From contig NC_064842.1 in NCBI RefSeq assembly GCF_024166365.1, positions 17,579,001-17,643,000 on the forward strand: a DNA stretch of 64,000 nt. Direction: 5' to 3'. The notes under the pieces are model-generated. The model searched no databases and had not been told where the DNA came from. It saw nothing but the letters and a program-made list of their open reading frames with translations. The number at the start of each line of letters is the position of its first letter. Within the stretch, counting starts at the first letter, position 1. The position numbers and the translations under genes are program-made. The stretch is from Elephas maximus indicus. Its lineage: Eukaryota; Chordata; Mammalia; Proboscidea; Elephantidae. Below, piece by piece: positions 32,695-43,772 of the stretch.

Positions 32695-33345
32695 CCGCAA
32701 CGACGTGGCCTCCGCAGAGCCGCCCTGGGCGACAGAGGCCCGCGCCGCCAGGTGAGACCTCCGGGCCCTGCTCCGCGGGACGCCCTGCACGCAGTCTGCG
32801 CATGCTCAGAGGCCGGCAGCCAGCCCCGCCCCTCGGGTACGTGCGCGCGCAGGGCGCAGGCGCGCGGCCCCGGCGCCCCGGAGGCTCAGGACCAGGTAGA
32901 CTTCCGAGCTGCGGGAACTGCGAAAGGATGGAGGCGCCCAAGGTGGAAAAGTTCCGCACCGCCGACCGGGGCAACGGGCTGCGCGCCTCAGCGGCCCTGC
33001 GGCCCGGAGACCTGCTCTTCCGCTCGGATCCCTTGGCGTACACGGTGTGCAAGGGGAGTCGTGGCGCCGTCTGCGACCGCTGCCTGCTCGGGTACGGACC
33101 GGGCGCCCTCGCCCACCTGGGTCCCGAGCTGCGCGGGGCGGCGGGCGGGCAGGTGGGCCCCTGCGAGGTGCCCGCCCCGCCGTCCCGGACGCGGTGCTCC
33201 CGGGGCGAGTGGCGGTGACAGCCCGGTCCCGTCGCCCCCCGGGTGAGGCGGAGGGGCTCGGCAGGGCAGAGCTGGGCACGCGCACCCCACTGCCCCCCGG
33301 CTGGGGTAGGAACTGGGGGAGCCGGTGGGGCAGGCAGGGGAACCG
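32695..33345 (+). promoter_or_regulatory. SMYD3: SMYD3 CpG-island promoter
   Basis: About 650 bp of GC-rich, CpG-dense sequence in an AT-rich neighbourhood, covering the start of SMYD3. There is no TATA box near the start codon. Visible motifs are an NRF1-like TGCGCATGCT (32797-32806) and an Sp1-type CCCCGCCCC (32824-32832). The transcription start cannot be placed exactly. No tandem CCGCC repeat of the kind reported at the human E2F site is evident. Confidence 0.85.
32928..33091 (+). CDS. SMYD3: SMYD3 coding exon 1
   Basis: First exon of SMYD3, a SET- and MYND-domain lysine methyltransferase known for H3K4, H4K5 and MAP3K2 substrates in nucleus and cytoplasm. ATG at 32928 has A at -3 and G at +4, a strong context. 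The 54 codons plus GG run to the GTACGG donor at 33092. Residues 1-9 read MEAPKVEKF. Residues 13-20 (DRGNGLRA) are the N-terminal SET motif that contacts SAM. LRPGDLLFRSDPLAYTV follows. Cys49 and Cys52 (VCDRC) are the first zinc ligands of the MYND finger, which continues in exon 2 off the window. Very close to human SMYD3 as recalled. An ATG 42 codons upstream is in frame (see findings). Confidence 0.95.
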
Positions 33346-33364
33346 TTGGGTCGTGGGTAATTTT

Positions 33365-33664
33365 TTTTTTTCAAGTGAAAGTTTACAAACCAAGTCAGTC
33401 TCTCATACAAAACCTTCCATACACCTTGCCATATACTCCTATTTGCTCTCCCCCTGATGAGACAGCACACTCCTTCCCTCCACTCTCCATTTTCCTGTCT
33501 GTTCGTCCAGCTTCTGACCCCCCCTGCCCTCTTATCTCCCCTTCAGACAGGAGCTGCCCACAGAGTCTCATGTGTCTACTTGACCCAAGAAGCTCACTCC
33601 TCACCAGTATCATTTTCTATCCCATAAAGTCCAGCCCAATCCCTGTCTGAAGAGTTGGCTTTGC
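33365..33664 (-). mobile_element. L1 3'-end insertion beside SMYD3 exon 1
   Basis: 300 bp of reverse L1 3' UTR (TCAAGTGAAAGTTTACAAAC ... CTGTCTGAAGAGTTGGC) with T-rich 3' end. The perfect 16-bp duplication GGTCGTGGGTAATTTT lies at 33349-33364 and 33665-33680. Confidence 0.93.
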
Positions 33665-33872
33665 GGTCGTGGGTAATTTTGATGAGAAACAAAAAGTCTG
33701 TGGGCTGAGTGGAGCTTCATTGGTGGTGCTGTGGGAATCACAGGTGAAGGGCGAGGATGGGTGAGAAAAGGAGTAGGTGTAAATCAGGCTCACAGCTGAG
33801 GCTCCACGGGGCACAGACGGGGCTTGGAGGCGCGGATGAATCCTCGTGTTTACTGGGCACTGCCTATGGTCC

Positions 33873-34224
33873 AAGGAGCTCTGGTGGCGCAGTGGTTAAG
33901 CGCTCGGCTGCTAATGGAAAGGTTGGCTTTTTAACCCACCAGCCGCCGCGATGTGGCAGCTTCCATAAAGATTTATAAGTCTTGGAAACCCTATAGGGCA
34001 GTTCTGCTCTGTCCTACAAGGTCGGCTGCAACGGGATTTGGTTTCTTATTTGGAAACCGGGGTGGAGAAGTTAGTAGCTACGGCTGCTAACCAAAAGGTC
34101 CGCAGTTCGGATCCACCAGGCACTCCTTGGAAACCCTATAGGGGCAGTTCTACTTTGTCTTATAGGGTAGCTATGAGTCGGAATCGACTCAATGGGTTTG
34201 GCCCTTTTTCTGTTTTTGTAATTG
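33873..34224 (+). repeat. Tandem pair of AfroSINEs sharing one TSD
   Basis: A long-subtype copy (33873-34043) is followed head-to-tail by a short-subtype copy (about 34049-34206). CTGCCTATGGTCC (33860-33872) and CTGTTTATGGTCC (34225-34237) flank the pair. No duplication is evident between the two. Confidence 0.8.
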
Positions 34225-34645
34225 CTGTTTATGGTCCGGACTGTTTGGTCAGGGGATAGGAAGATAAACGGGACGAGGGCAGATCAAGTAAGAGAGATAA
34301 TAAAGTGTAATAGAGTGCTATCAGAAGGGTTGAAATAGAGGTGCAAAAAAATGTGTATGGGCACATAAGTTACTGGGGTAGGATGGTGTTCTTTGCCACT
34401 TAACGGTTTTGCAGGCAAGTCTAACTCTTCACTGCCTATCTAGATGCAAGACATCATGTGAAAGTGTTTTGTAAACCTTGAAGCACTGTGCCAGTGTAAA
34501 GTGCTTTGCGAAAGAAATTTATGTAACTATGTCACATTGTATTCAATCAACAAATATTATTCAGTTTCTATTATGTGCCAGAAAGAGCTCTGTTTCCAGT
34601 TTGAGATGAGTGGGATCATTTTGACTGCTCTTCCACACCCATCCT

Positions 34646-35270
34646 ACTGTTGTCGTTGTTAGGTGCTGTCTAGTCGGTTCCGACTCCTGCACAACAGAAC
34701 GAAATGCTGCTGGATCCTGCGCCATCCTCACAATTGTTGCTGTGCTTGAGCTTGCTTTTGCACCCACTGTGTCAGTCCACCTCGTTGAGGGTCTTCCTCT
34801 TTTCCACTGACCCTGTATTCTGCCAAGCATGATGTCCTTCTCCAGGGACTGATGCCTCCTCACAACATGTTCAAAGTATGTAAGACGCAGCCTCGCCATC
34901 CTTGCTTCTAAGGAGCGTTCTGGTTGTACTTCTTCCAAGACAGATTTGTTCGTTCTTTTGGCAGTCCATGGTATATTCAATATTCTTCGCCAACACCACA
35001 ATTCAAAGGCATCAGTTCTTTGGTCTTCTTATTCACCGTCTAGCTTTCACATGCATATGATGTGATTGAAAATACCATGACTTGGGTCAGGCACACCTTA
35101 GTCTTCAAGGTGACATCCCTGCTTTTCAACACTTTAAAGAGGTCCTTTGCAGCAGATTTACCCAGTGCAATGCGTCATTTGATTTCTTGACTGCTGCTTC
35201 CATGGCTGTTGATTGAGCATCCAAATAAAATGAAATCCTTGAGAACTTCAATCTTTTCTCTGTTTATCAT
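34646..35270 (-). mobile_element. RTE 3' end, 5'-truncated
   Basis: About 620 bp of reverse RTE tail and ORF end. The minus strand encodes RLTYFEHVVRRHQSLEKDIM and then GRPSTRWTDTV, as in the copy at 1158-1409. Confidence 0.9.
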
Positions 35271-35284
35271 TCTACTACCCATCA

Positions 35285-35852
35285 TAATTTTGCCCTACCG
35301 TGGTGGCTTGGGAAACCCCACTGGCATAGTGGTTAAGTGCTACCCCTGCTAACCAAAAGGTCAGCAGTTGGAATCCACCAGGACTCCTTTGAAACTCTAT
35401 GGGGCAGTTTTACTCTGTTCTGTAGGGTTGCTGTGAGTTGGAATCGACTCAACGGCAGTGGGTTCGGTTTTGGTTTTTTGGTGGTGGCTTGCTTGTTGCT
35501 ATGATGCTGGAAGCTATGCCACTGTTATTTCAAATACTAGCAGAGTCACGCATGGTGGACAAGTTTCAGTGGAGCTTCCAGACAACACAGACTAGGGAGA
35601 AAGGCCTGGCAATCTACTTCTGAAAGTTAGCCAGTGAAAATCCTGTGGATAACAACAGAATATTGCTGGATATAGTTATGGAAAATGAACCGCCTAGATT
35701 GGAAGGCACTCAAAATACACAGTGGCCACAACAGTGGACTCAAACTCACCGACTATTGTGAAGATGGCACAGGACTGGGTAACATTTCATGCTGTTGTAT
35801 GTGGAGTTGCTATGGGCAGAGCCGTTTGGGCTGCAAATAACAACCACCATAC
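35285..35852 (+). mobile_element. Internally deleted RTE derivative, copy A
   Basis: RTE 5'-end sequence (GTGGTGGCTTG, then TTGCTATGATGCTGGAAGCT ... GATTGGAAGGCACTCAAAA) is joined near 35720 directly to RTE 3'-end sequence (CAGTGGCCACAACAGTGGAC ... ATGGCACAGGACTGGGTAAC). The whole coding region is absent. An AfroSINE splits it at 35311-35480. Confidence 0.8.
35311..35480 (+). repeat. AfroSINE nested in RTE derivative
   Basis: Forward copy with duplication GTGGTGGCTTG (35300-35310 and 35481-35491). Confidence 0.9.
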
Positions 35853-36581
35853 CTATTAGTCTGGGACTGGGGTGGGTGGAGGGGGGAGGTAAGTTCAAAG
35901 CTCAGATCTGTAGCTTTACCATTAATGTGACAACATCCTTCTTTGGTTCATAATTGAATTGATTTGGTTTGTAATTGGGGAATTAATTTGATTTTACATT
36001 TTAACCTTACCATATAATTGTATCTGTTGCTTCTTGAAGTAAAGATAGCATTTAAGAATACGTGTTGTTGGGAGAGAGCCATATCTTTGTTTTAGAAACT
36101 GTGTGATTGAAAACAATTCATTCCTTTCAAGACTTGCCTTTTTCCTGAAGCCCTCGGCATTTAAAATCATAGATCCTTGATTCTCATTTGTGCAAATTAC
36201 AGAAAGTTGGGTTTTTCATCCTGTTAAATGCTTTGGGGTCTATCCAGAGTGTGGATGTGGTCTAAAGTAGAAAACTGTTTCTTAAGTCGTATAATATTAA
36301 TTGATGGTGGAGATATGGGTCATTTTGCAGATAAAATCATACTACCAAATTATTTAGTACTCGGAATAGAAAAGTTTTAGAATGAATAAATGATGCTGAA
36401 TTCTGTAACTGAATTATCAGAGCTGAATTTGGGTCATGTGACCCAACGAATTGTCCAATTGCCAAGATAAACTACACAAACACAACCTATTGTGACAGGA
36501 ATGGCACTTGATTTATCATAGCACTTCATTAATCCTGTCTACCACACATTTTTCTTATTTGTAAGAATTGTAGTGATTTAA

Positions 36582-36604
36582 GCAAAAAAAAAAAAAAAAA
36601 AAAG
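36582..36604. repeat. Poly(A) tract
   Basis: About 22 consecutive A after unassigned sequence; no AATAAA directly upstream. Confidence 0.8.
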
Positions 36605-37109
36605 GAATCTCATGAAACGGTACTGGAGAGTTCCCTCAACATTGCTGTAGGATCTGGAGAAACTAGGCTCTGAAGTGGGCAGAAACCAAGGGAAGCTCCA
36701 CAGTCAGAACTGCACTGTAGAAGTCATTGGTGTTTGGGGGAGTGGGGAGGGCACCCCTTCTGCTGCCTGGTAATACTGGACTCTGCCGTGTGTACCACCA
36801 GCACTCTGGACCCTGGACCCTGATGCTGCCATGGCGGCGGCTGCCGCTGCTGCTACTGCTTGGAAAACTGGTTGTTGCTACTGAGGAAACTATCGGGAAG
36901 CGTGCTGTCAGCCACGCTTTTTTATGGTATTAACTTCTGATTCAAAGTCCTTAGTGTTGGCTTGGCTGTGTTTATGTTACTGTCTGCAGCCCCCTGCAAG
37001 GGAAATTGAGGAGGTGAGTTTTTGGTCTTTTCAACTTTTAACATAGGAAGCAGGCTCTGCTTCTTACCAGTATTCATACAGTGGGGCAATCATGAAACAT
37101 AAACGTGGG

Positions 37110-37218
37110 AAGGAGCCCTGGGTGCACCAGTGGTTAACAGCTCCTTGGAAACCCTATGAGGCAGTTGTACTCTCTTCCATAGGGTTGCCGTGAGTCGGAA
37201 TCAACTCCATGGCAATGA
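37110..37218 (+). repeat. AfroSINE with internal deletion
   Basis: GGAGCCCTGGGTGCACCAGT is followed directly by CTCCTTGGAAACCCTATG, so the middle of the head is missing. Flanks AAACGTGGGA and AAACACGGGA look duplicated. Confidence 0.82.
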
Positions 37219-37280
37219 CTTTTTTTTAAGAAAAAAAAAACACGGGAAAAGGGATATAGGTAAATGCCAGCATCCAAAAA

Positions 37281-37310
37281 AATAATAATAAATAAATAAA
37301 TAAACCACTA
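37281..37310. repeat. (AATA)n microsatellite
   Basis: AATAATAATAAATAAATAAA run. Confidence 0.85.
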
Positions 37311-38138
37311 AAACAAACAAATGGATTTTTCATATTAAAAGATACCTGCTTATTAGTACTTTATGCAAAAAATGCATTTGTACTTAATGTGGATTATCAG
37401 GATATAGGCCACTAGTACTGTGGTAGTAAGTGATCTGTTGAAGACTTCTGCTTCTGTGGTTGTGGTGTTTCTGGAGTGCCTAGTTGGGAATCACAGCAGC
37501 CCGAAAATAGCATCAGGAAAGCAAAGGTTGGGCCATTGTTTCACGCATTTCTCTACCACTGTTGAAGATCCATCACCAGAGGGTACAGTTTCTGTGTTCC
37601 TTGTATCTTGTAAGTAAAATTTGTCTCTCTGTGTCCACTGTCAATAGCAAAGTCCTTGAGAATACATATGGCATCTTTCAGCTTTACAGCCCCAATGCCT
37701 AGTACATAGTAAGCCCTTAGTTTGTAGTATGGATGTCCCACAGAATTTCCCTCCTAGCTGTCCCTGCCCTATTGCTGCCTTCCATTTGAATGAAGTAATG
37801 GAATGAAAACATTAGCTTGTAACAATTATGTAACAGTTCTGGGGGGTGCAAAATAGAACAGATGTTTACTGTGGTTACTTCATTAGTCTCCAAATATTTA
37901 TTGCCATAAAGTTTTCCTTGATTTCCTTTGGTCTTGGGCTTTTTGAGTAGTGCTTCAGTTCATATTTATTTACAATAGAGAAACTTAAACTCATTTCATG
38001 GCTTCTGTTACTTTTTTCCTCAATAAGGAATTGGTTCTGTTTTTTTTTTTTCATGAATGGAAAAAAATGAAGTATGCAAATTGGAGAAAGATTAAATGAA
38101 AATGAAATTGTGACATTTATATTATCCTTCTTGCCATT

Positions 38139-38350
38139 GAGTCCATAGGTGTTATAAACAGTTAATGTGCTTGGCTGCTAACTGAAATGTTGGAAGTTTG
38201 AGTCCAACCAGAGGCATCTTGGAAGAAAGGCCTGGGAATCTACTTCTGAAAAATCAACCATTGAAAACCCTATAGAACACAGTTCTACTTAGACACAAAT
38301 GGGGTCGCCATGAGTCGGAATCACTGAATGGCAACTGCTTTTTTTTTCTT
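38139..38350 (+). repeat. AfroSINE, long subtype
   Basis: Forward copy with AGAAAGGCCTGGGAATCTAC block and GTCGCCATGAGTCGGAATCA tail. Confidence 0.88.
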
Positions 38351-38654
38351 TCTTTCCTTGCTGTTGCATGCATTTTCAGTTTGATGGAGCTAAGAAAGAT
38401 AGGTTGACAAAGGGCTTGCTTATATTTTATTTTCTGTTTGTTTTGGTAGATGGAGCATGTTAAATTCCATTGTAATTATTTGTAGGTCTCCTCACTCCCT
38501 AAGGTAGTGACCTAAGCTTAAAATATTCGTGTCTCTGGGCCTAGCACACAGGAGATGCAAACTGTTGAAGATGTGAAAAGGTACTATTCTGGGAAATTTT
38601 AAGTCGCTGTATGTTTATCTTTGGTTTTCTAAAGTTCTGAGCAGAGGTTCAAAC

Positions 38655-39572
38655 CCCTGCTGAGAATTTGTATTTCTACCCCAGATATACTGAATCAGTA
38701 TCTACATTTTAACAAGATCCCCACGATTTTTTTTTTTAATTTTATCTTGTTTTAGGAGAAAATTTACAGCATAAATTACTAATTTAAAAATACGTACACA
38801 AAATGTTTTGTGACATTGGTTGCAATCCTCTCAATGTGTCAGCACTCTCTCCCTTTCCACCCTGGGTTCCCTATGTCCATTCGTCTGGGTTTCCTGTCCC
38901 TGCCTTCTCATCTTTGCTTTTGAGCAGGTTTTGCCCATTTGGTCTTGTATACTTGATTGAACTAAGAAGCACATTCCTCACCTGTGTTACTGTTTGTTTT
39001 ATAGGCTTGTCTAATCTTTGATTGAAAGGTGAACTTTGGGAGTGGCTTCAGTGCTGAGTTAGCAGGGTGTCTGAAGGCTATAGTTTAGGGGGTTCCTCCA
39101 GTCTCTGTCAGACCAGTAAGTCTGGTCTTTTTTTGTGAATTTGAATTTTGTTCTATGTTTTTCATCTGCTCTGTCTGGAGCCTGCTATTGTGATCCCTGT
39201 CAGAGCAGTTGGTGGTGGTAGCTGGGCATCATCTAGTTCTTCTGGGCTCAGGCTGGTGGGAGGCTGTTGTTAATGTGGTCCATTAGTCCTTGTGTCTCTG
39301 GTTTTCTTTATTCTCCTTTGGTCCAAACGTGATGGAACCAATAGATGTGTATTTAGGTGGCTACTTGCAGCTTTTAAGACCCCAGATGCTACTATTTACC
39401 AAAGTAGGATGTAGAACATTTTCTTTATTAACTGTGTTATGCCTGTTGACCTAGATGTCCCCAGGGACCATTGTCCCTAGCCCTCTGTCCCAGTAACTCA
39501 GTCCCTCAAGGTGTTTGGATGTGTTCCAGGTGATTCTCATGAATAATAGATTTTGAGAACCACTGCTCTACT
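38655..39572 (-). mobile_element. hAT-type relic split by an L1
   Basis: GAGAATTTGTATTTCTACCC, TTTTAACAAGATCCCCAC (38655-38728) and, after the L1, AGGTGATTCTCATGAATA...GAGAACCACTGCTCT (39529-39572) are parts of one hAT MITE. Confidence 0.6.
38729..39528 (-). mobile_element. Older L1 3' UTR
   Basis: Reverse copy: TTTTATCTTGTTTTAGGAGA, CATTGGTTGCAATCCTCTCA, TTTTAAGACCCCAGATGCTA, ending near GTGTTTGGATGTGTTCC. No ORF2 retained. Confidence 0.8.
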
Positions 39573-39574
39573 AG

Positions 39575-39741
39575 CGGGGTCCTCGTGGCTCAGTGGTTAA
39601 GAGTTCAGCCGCTAACCAAAAGGCCAGCAGTTCAAATCCACCAGTCACTCATTGAAAACCCTATGTGGTAGTTCTACTCTGTCCTGTAGGTTGCTATGAG
39701 TCGGAATCACTCGACAGCAACGGGTTTGGTTTGGGATTTTG
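39575..39741 (+). repeat. AfroSINE
   Basis: Forward copy; flanks GCTCTACTAG (39565-39574) and GCTGTACTAG (39742-39751) are a one-mismatch duplication. Confidence 0.88.
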
Positions 39742-39747
39742 GCTGTA

Positions 39748-39830
39748 CTAGTGGTTCTCAGAATTGGTCCCTAACCAGCATCATTAGCATCACCTGGGCA
39801 CTTGTTAGAAATTCAGATTCTCAGCAGGGG
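39748..39830 (+). repeat. hAT-type (MER5/MER20-like) fragment
   Basis: TAGTGGTTCTCAGAATTGGT and GCATCACCTGGGCACTTGTT fit this MITE group. Confidence 0.5.
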
Positions 39831-41668
39831 TTTGAACTGGAAAGAACCTGTTTGAAGCCCTGGTTCCATGTTGCCTTCAGCTTCTGTATCAAGAACTACA
39901 CTTGGTGAACTCTAAAGGTACTTTCTTCTGTAGGGCAAAGAGAATATCTTTGCCATTGTTAAAGGTGAACTTGAGACTTAGTGCCTCCCAGGAAGAAGGA
40001 GAATGAATTGAAAGTGGAAAGTCTGTCCCTTTCAACCCCGGTGGATTGTGGGAAAAAGGGGGACAGAGATAGGAAAAACAGATTGTGAGATATGTGTCCT
40101 GACCTTGTCTGGCCAAAGTTCTGGAGTTAGAATAGGCAGTGTTAGATGGGTTGAGGGGTAAGCAAAAAACAAAGGGTCTTTGACTCTGCACCTTACTGGA
40201 AATTTTGAGGGGAGACAGCTATGCGGTTTGCTGCTATGCCAACATTGAGGGCTATATAGCACAGCAGTGGTAGAAGTAAGTGACTAGATAGATGAGCTTA
40301 TGGTACCAGGGGACTCCAGAATGCTCCCATACCACTGTGAGGGATGTGGAGTTGCTGAGATGTCTTGTGAAACAGTAAGTATCATGACAAAGGACTGTGT
40401 GACTATAGGCTAAAGGTCAGGATGATGGCCACCATGAATGGGGGCAACTATGATCCTGAAAGGTGAGATGGCGCAGTCTGGCCATTGGACCTGATCATCT
40501 CTCTGTAGCAGAGACTAGTGAGGATCCAGAGGGATACCACAGTTCCAAGGTCTTCTTGCCATCATTATTTCCAGGATATCTCATAAGCCTCACCTGAAGA
40601 AAAATTTACCTGAAAGCAACAATTTAAATCAGCTTTTTTTTTTGGTAAGGAGTTGAATGTCTGAATATTAACTGGAAGAGATTGAGATATTATTCGGCAG
40701 GTTTCAAGTTTCCTAGCTGTTCACTAGAATGGGTGTTCGTGGGGAAGATTAGATTAATTATAGAAAAAAAGCCCATGTTCTAGAGACAGATCAATTATAG
40801 AAAATGAAGCAACTACATTTGAGATGCAGTGTGAGTAAATGTGACCAGGCAATAAAGAAACACTTCCTTGGTGAGATGATGGAGTCCAGCTTGGCCAAGG
40901 ACTGAACGTGGGTTACAGCAGGAGAATACCTTCAAATATGGGTAAGAAGAGATGCCAGAGAAGGTAACAGCAGTAGTGATTGAGAGATTTGAAGACAATT
41001 AGGGAAGTGGTTGCTAAATGACTCATCTTAGGGGAAGGTTTGAAATATTTTTCTAGTAGAGAGGAGCAAAATTGCCTCGTGAAATGTAGTAATATTGCTA
41101 GAAGTGCTAGGTCCATTAAAACTGGTATTTATTTATTTAAAGTGAGATCAGTCAGCAGAAAGTGCCTTTTTCTCTACCAGTGGTCTGCTACTTGGCTGTG
41201 AGAGTTGAGTTTGCCTAGGATTGCCAGGTTAGTATGATGGAGGAGAGAGGGGAAGGGAAGTTGAGGTAAGGAAGGGTTTAATCATGGACCATGGTTTGTA
41301 AGCTAGGAATGAGGTTATGAGGAGGGTGATGGACAGTGATAAGTGGTGGGGTCAATGGTTTAGAGGTCCTAATGTGGTTCAAGGAATGTTAGAGTGGACA
41401 GAGAATGGGACGCATTGACATACACGCTTTAGAGGTATTGTACATATTGGTACAGCAAGGTTGTGGGTATAGGAAAAGGTGACTAAAGTTGGGGCTAAGA
41501 AAAGATTGTTGAAATAATCAGGGAACTGAGAGGCTGAGGTATTAGATGGGTTTTGTAAATAAATGAAGCTACCAAGAATATTAGGCCATGCAATGGATAG
41601 TTTCAGCAAAGGCGAAAGTCTCACATTGGCTTCCTAACCCAACATTTAAGGGTTGTTGGAGAAGAAAG

Positions 41669-41826
41669 GCAGAGCCCTGGTGGTGCAGTAGTTAAGAGCT
41701 GCTAACCAGAAGGCCGGCAGTTCAAATCTACCAGTGACTCCTTGGAAACCCTATGGGGCAATTTTACTCTGTCCTGTAGGGTCATATGAGTTGGAACCAA
41801 CTCGATAGCACCTAAAAACAACAACA
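41669..41826 (+). repeat. AfroSINE with 10-bp TSD
   Basis: Forward copy; GAGAAGAAAG at 41659-41668 and 41827-41836. Confidence 0.9.
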
Positions 41827-42789
41827 GAGAAGAAAGTGCCTAGTAGAGACATGAAGGGACTCACCCTCGTTCAAATAATAAAAGGCAACAATACATTGCT
41901 TGGGCTTACACCTGATTTTGTGAGCTTGTCAGCGCCAGGTGCAAGTGAACTGTTGCATTCTTAGTCTCTTCCTTGGGATGCCCTGAGGTCAGAGGACTAG
42001 GCACATACTCTCCCTAGGATTAGGAAACCTGAAAAATAGCTTGAAGTCACTATTTGAAGACTTCTAGGCAGTGGCTAATGGGTTTACCTGAGGGTCAAGG
42101 ACTTGGAATAAAATAAGATGGAAGGATTAATAATAAGGTAGGTTGGGAAGGGACGCTATGGATGTGACTTCCCTTTTTCTTTTTAAGTGGAAGTTAAAAT
42201 TCCTGTTTATTCTGGAAGAAGGTTTGGGAAAGGGCTATATGACAGCCCTGAGCTTGAAAACATTTGGTCCATGTGAATGCCACAGCAGGGGACATTCTTA
42301 ATCAGACAGGATAACTGCTTTTTGGATAGAAGTAAGTGCTTATTCAAAGGGCGCAATAACAGAGCGACTATGGGGGTAGGCATGGAGGCTATGCCTGGAA
42401 CTCAACAGTACAGACGTTCCCTCTCTGTGGCCATTGTGGCTTCTACTGGTACGAGGTGCCCAGTTTCCTACCAGTAGTAAATAATCCTGAGTTCCCAAAT
42501 GATGATAAATCTTTAGGACCAGCCAGTTACCTAGTGTCAGGTTGATTACTTTTTACCCTTTTATCATGGAGGGGCCAGTGATCTAATTGGAATACCCATT
42601 TTTTCTGTGCTTAGGTTTGTCTCCTCTACCTGTCATTTCTTTGCCTGTGCTACCATCTCTGAGACCTGAAAATCTTCTGTAGTATCGTGGTTTTCCTCAG
42701 AGGTTGTCTCTGACTTTCATAGATAATTGAAGCAATGGGCTAATGTCTGTGAACATACCCTGTCACTGGAGACAGCTGGTTTTATGGAG

Positions 42790-43348
42790 CAGCAGTTCTC
42801 AAACTTTTTGGTCTCAGGACCTCTTTACACAGTTGAAAATTATTCAAAAGGATTTCATAGGAGGCATTGAAAAAAAATGTTACTAAGGACTCCAAAAAGC
42901 TTTTGTTTTTATGGATTATATCTATGGGTATTTACTACATAAGAAATTAAAGCAGATACATTTTAAAAATATTTCTTTAAAATAATAAATTTGTTACAAT
43001 TTTACATGGGTTTTGAAGACCCAAACTACATTTCCCAAAACAAAAGAAAATTTAGTGAGAAAAGATTGCTTTTTTTTTTTTTTTTTACATTTTTGCCTCT
43101 CTCTTTTATGTCTGACTTAAATCTTTGGATTCTTATAACTGCTTCTGCATTCAATGTGTTGCAAAATCATGTGTCATGTAGCCACTGAAAAACTTTTGTA
43201 CTTTCATGAGAGAATGGAGATGAAAAAGACAAAAGAAAAAAAAACGTAGTATTGTTATGAAAGTAGTTTTTGTTTGACTTTGTGGACCTCAGGAATCCTA
43301 AGGGCTGCAGGAATCCCCACAGGTCCCTGGACAATACTTTGAGAACCA
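42790..43348 (+). mobile_element. hAT-Charlie-type transposon remnant
   Basis: CAGTTCTCAAACTTTTTGGT at the left and ATACTTTGAGAACCAC at the right form terminal inverted repeats around a 0.55 kb AT-rich body. No transposase ORF. Confidence 0.65.
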
Positions 43349-43361
43349 CGGTTCTAGAACA

Positions 43362-43396
43362 CGTGAGTCGGAATCGACTCGACGGCACTGGTTTTG
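43362..43396 (+). repeat. Minimal AfroSINE 3' fragment with TSD
   Basis: About 35 bp: GTGAGTCGGAATCGACTCGA plus CGGCACTGGTTTT. GGTTCTAGAACA (43350-43361) and GGTTCTGGAACA (43397-43408) flank it. Confidence 0.85.
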
Positions 43397-43772
43397 GGTT
43401 CTGGAACAATAGACTTAAGTTTTGTTCATTTTGAGAGGTTAGGGGTTTGTCCTCTGGTATGTATTGTGAATCAGGGAACAGTATTTGGTTCAGGTTTTCT
43501 TATAACCCGCCAGTATATGTGGGTCCAGGAACCAAGGCATGGAGTTAGTGCCTTTCAGTGATGATGTCCCACTCAGTTTTTGCATTTCATCCTCCAGCTC
43601 TGGGCTGGTTCTGTTTTTTTAGTAGTTAAAGGAGTGATGTTCCACCAAATTGGGTATGGCCAAATAAGGAATGGGAATTGAGCCTGATTATGAAGGAGAA
43701 CTAAGAGACCCACTTTCCACTTCCTTGTAAATGCAATAGATGATGAGTGAATATTATTAGCTAGTATTTATT

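Noticed and set aside
32695..33345. A bidirectional promoter serving SMYD3 and a divergent gene
   Set aside because: The upstream neighbour TFB2M runs in the same direction and ends 14.8 kb away; no conserved exon was seen on the minus strand near the island.
32624..33470. Long open frames (up to 195 codons) on both strands of the CpG island, other than SMYD3 exon 1
   Set aside because: GC-rich sequence is poor in stop codons. These frames overlap each other and SMYD3 exon 1, are Arg/Pro/Gly-rich, and show no recognisable domain.
36727..36933. 68-codon frame with a Leu-rich stretch resembling a signal peptide
   Set aside because: The Leu run comes from a short CTG/CCG-rich tract; no splice context or homology supports a gene.
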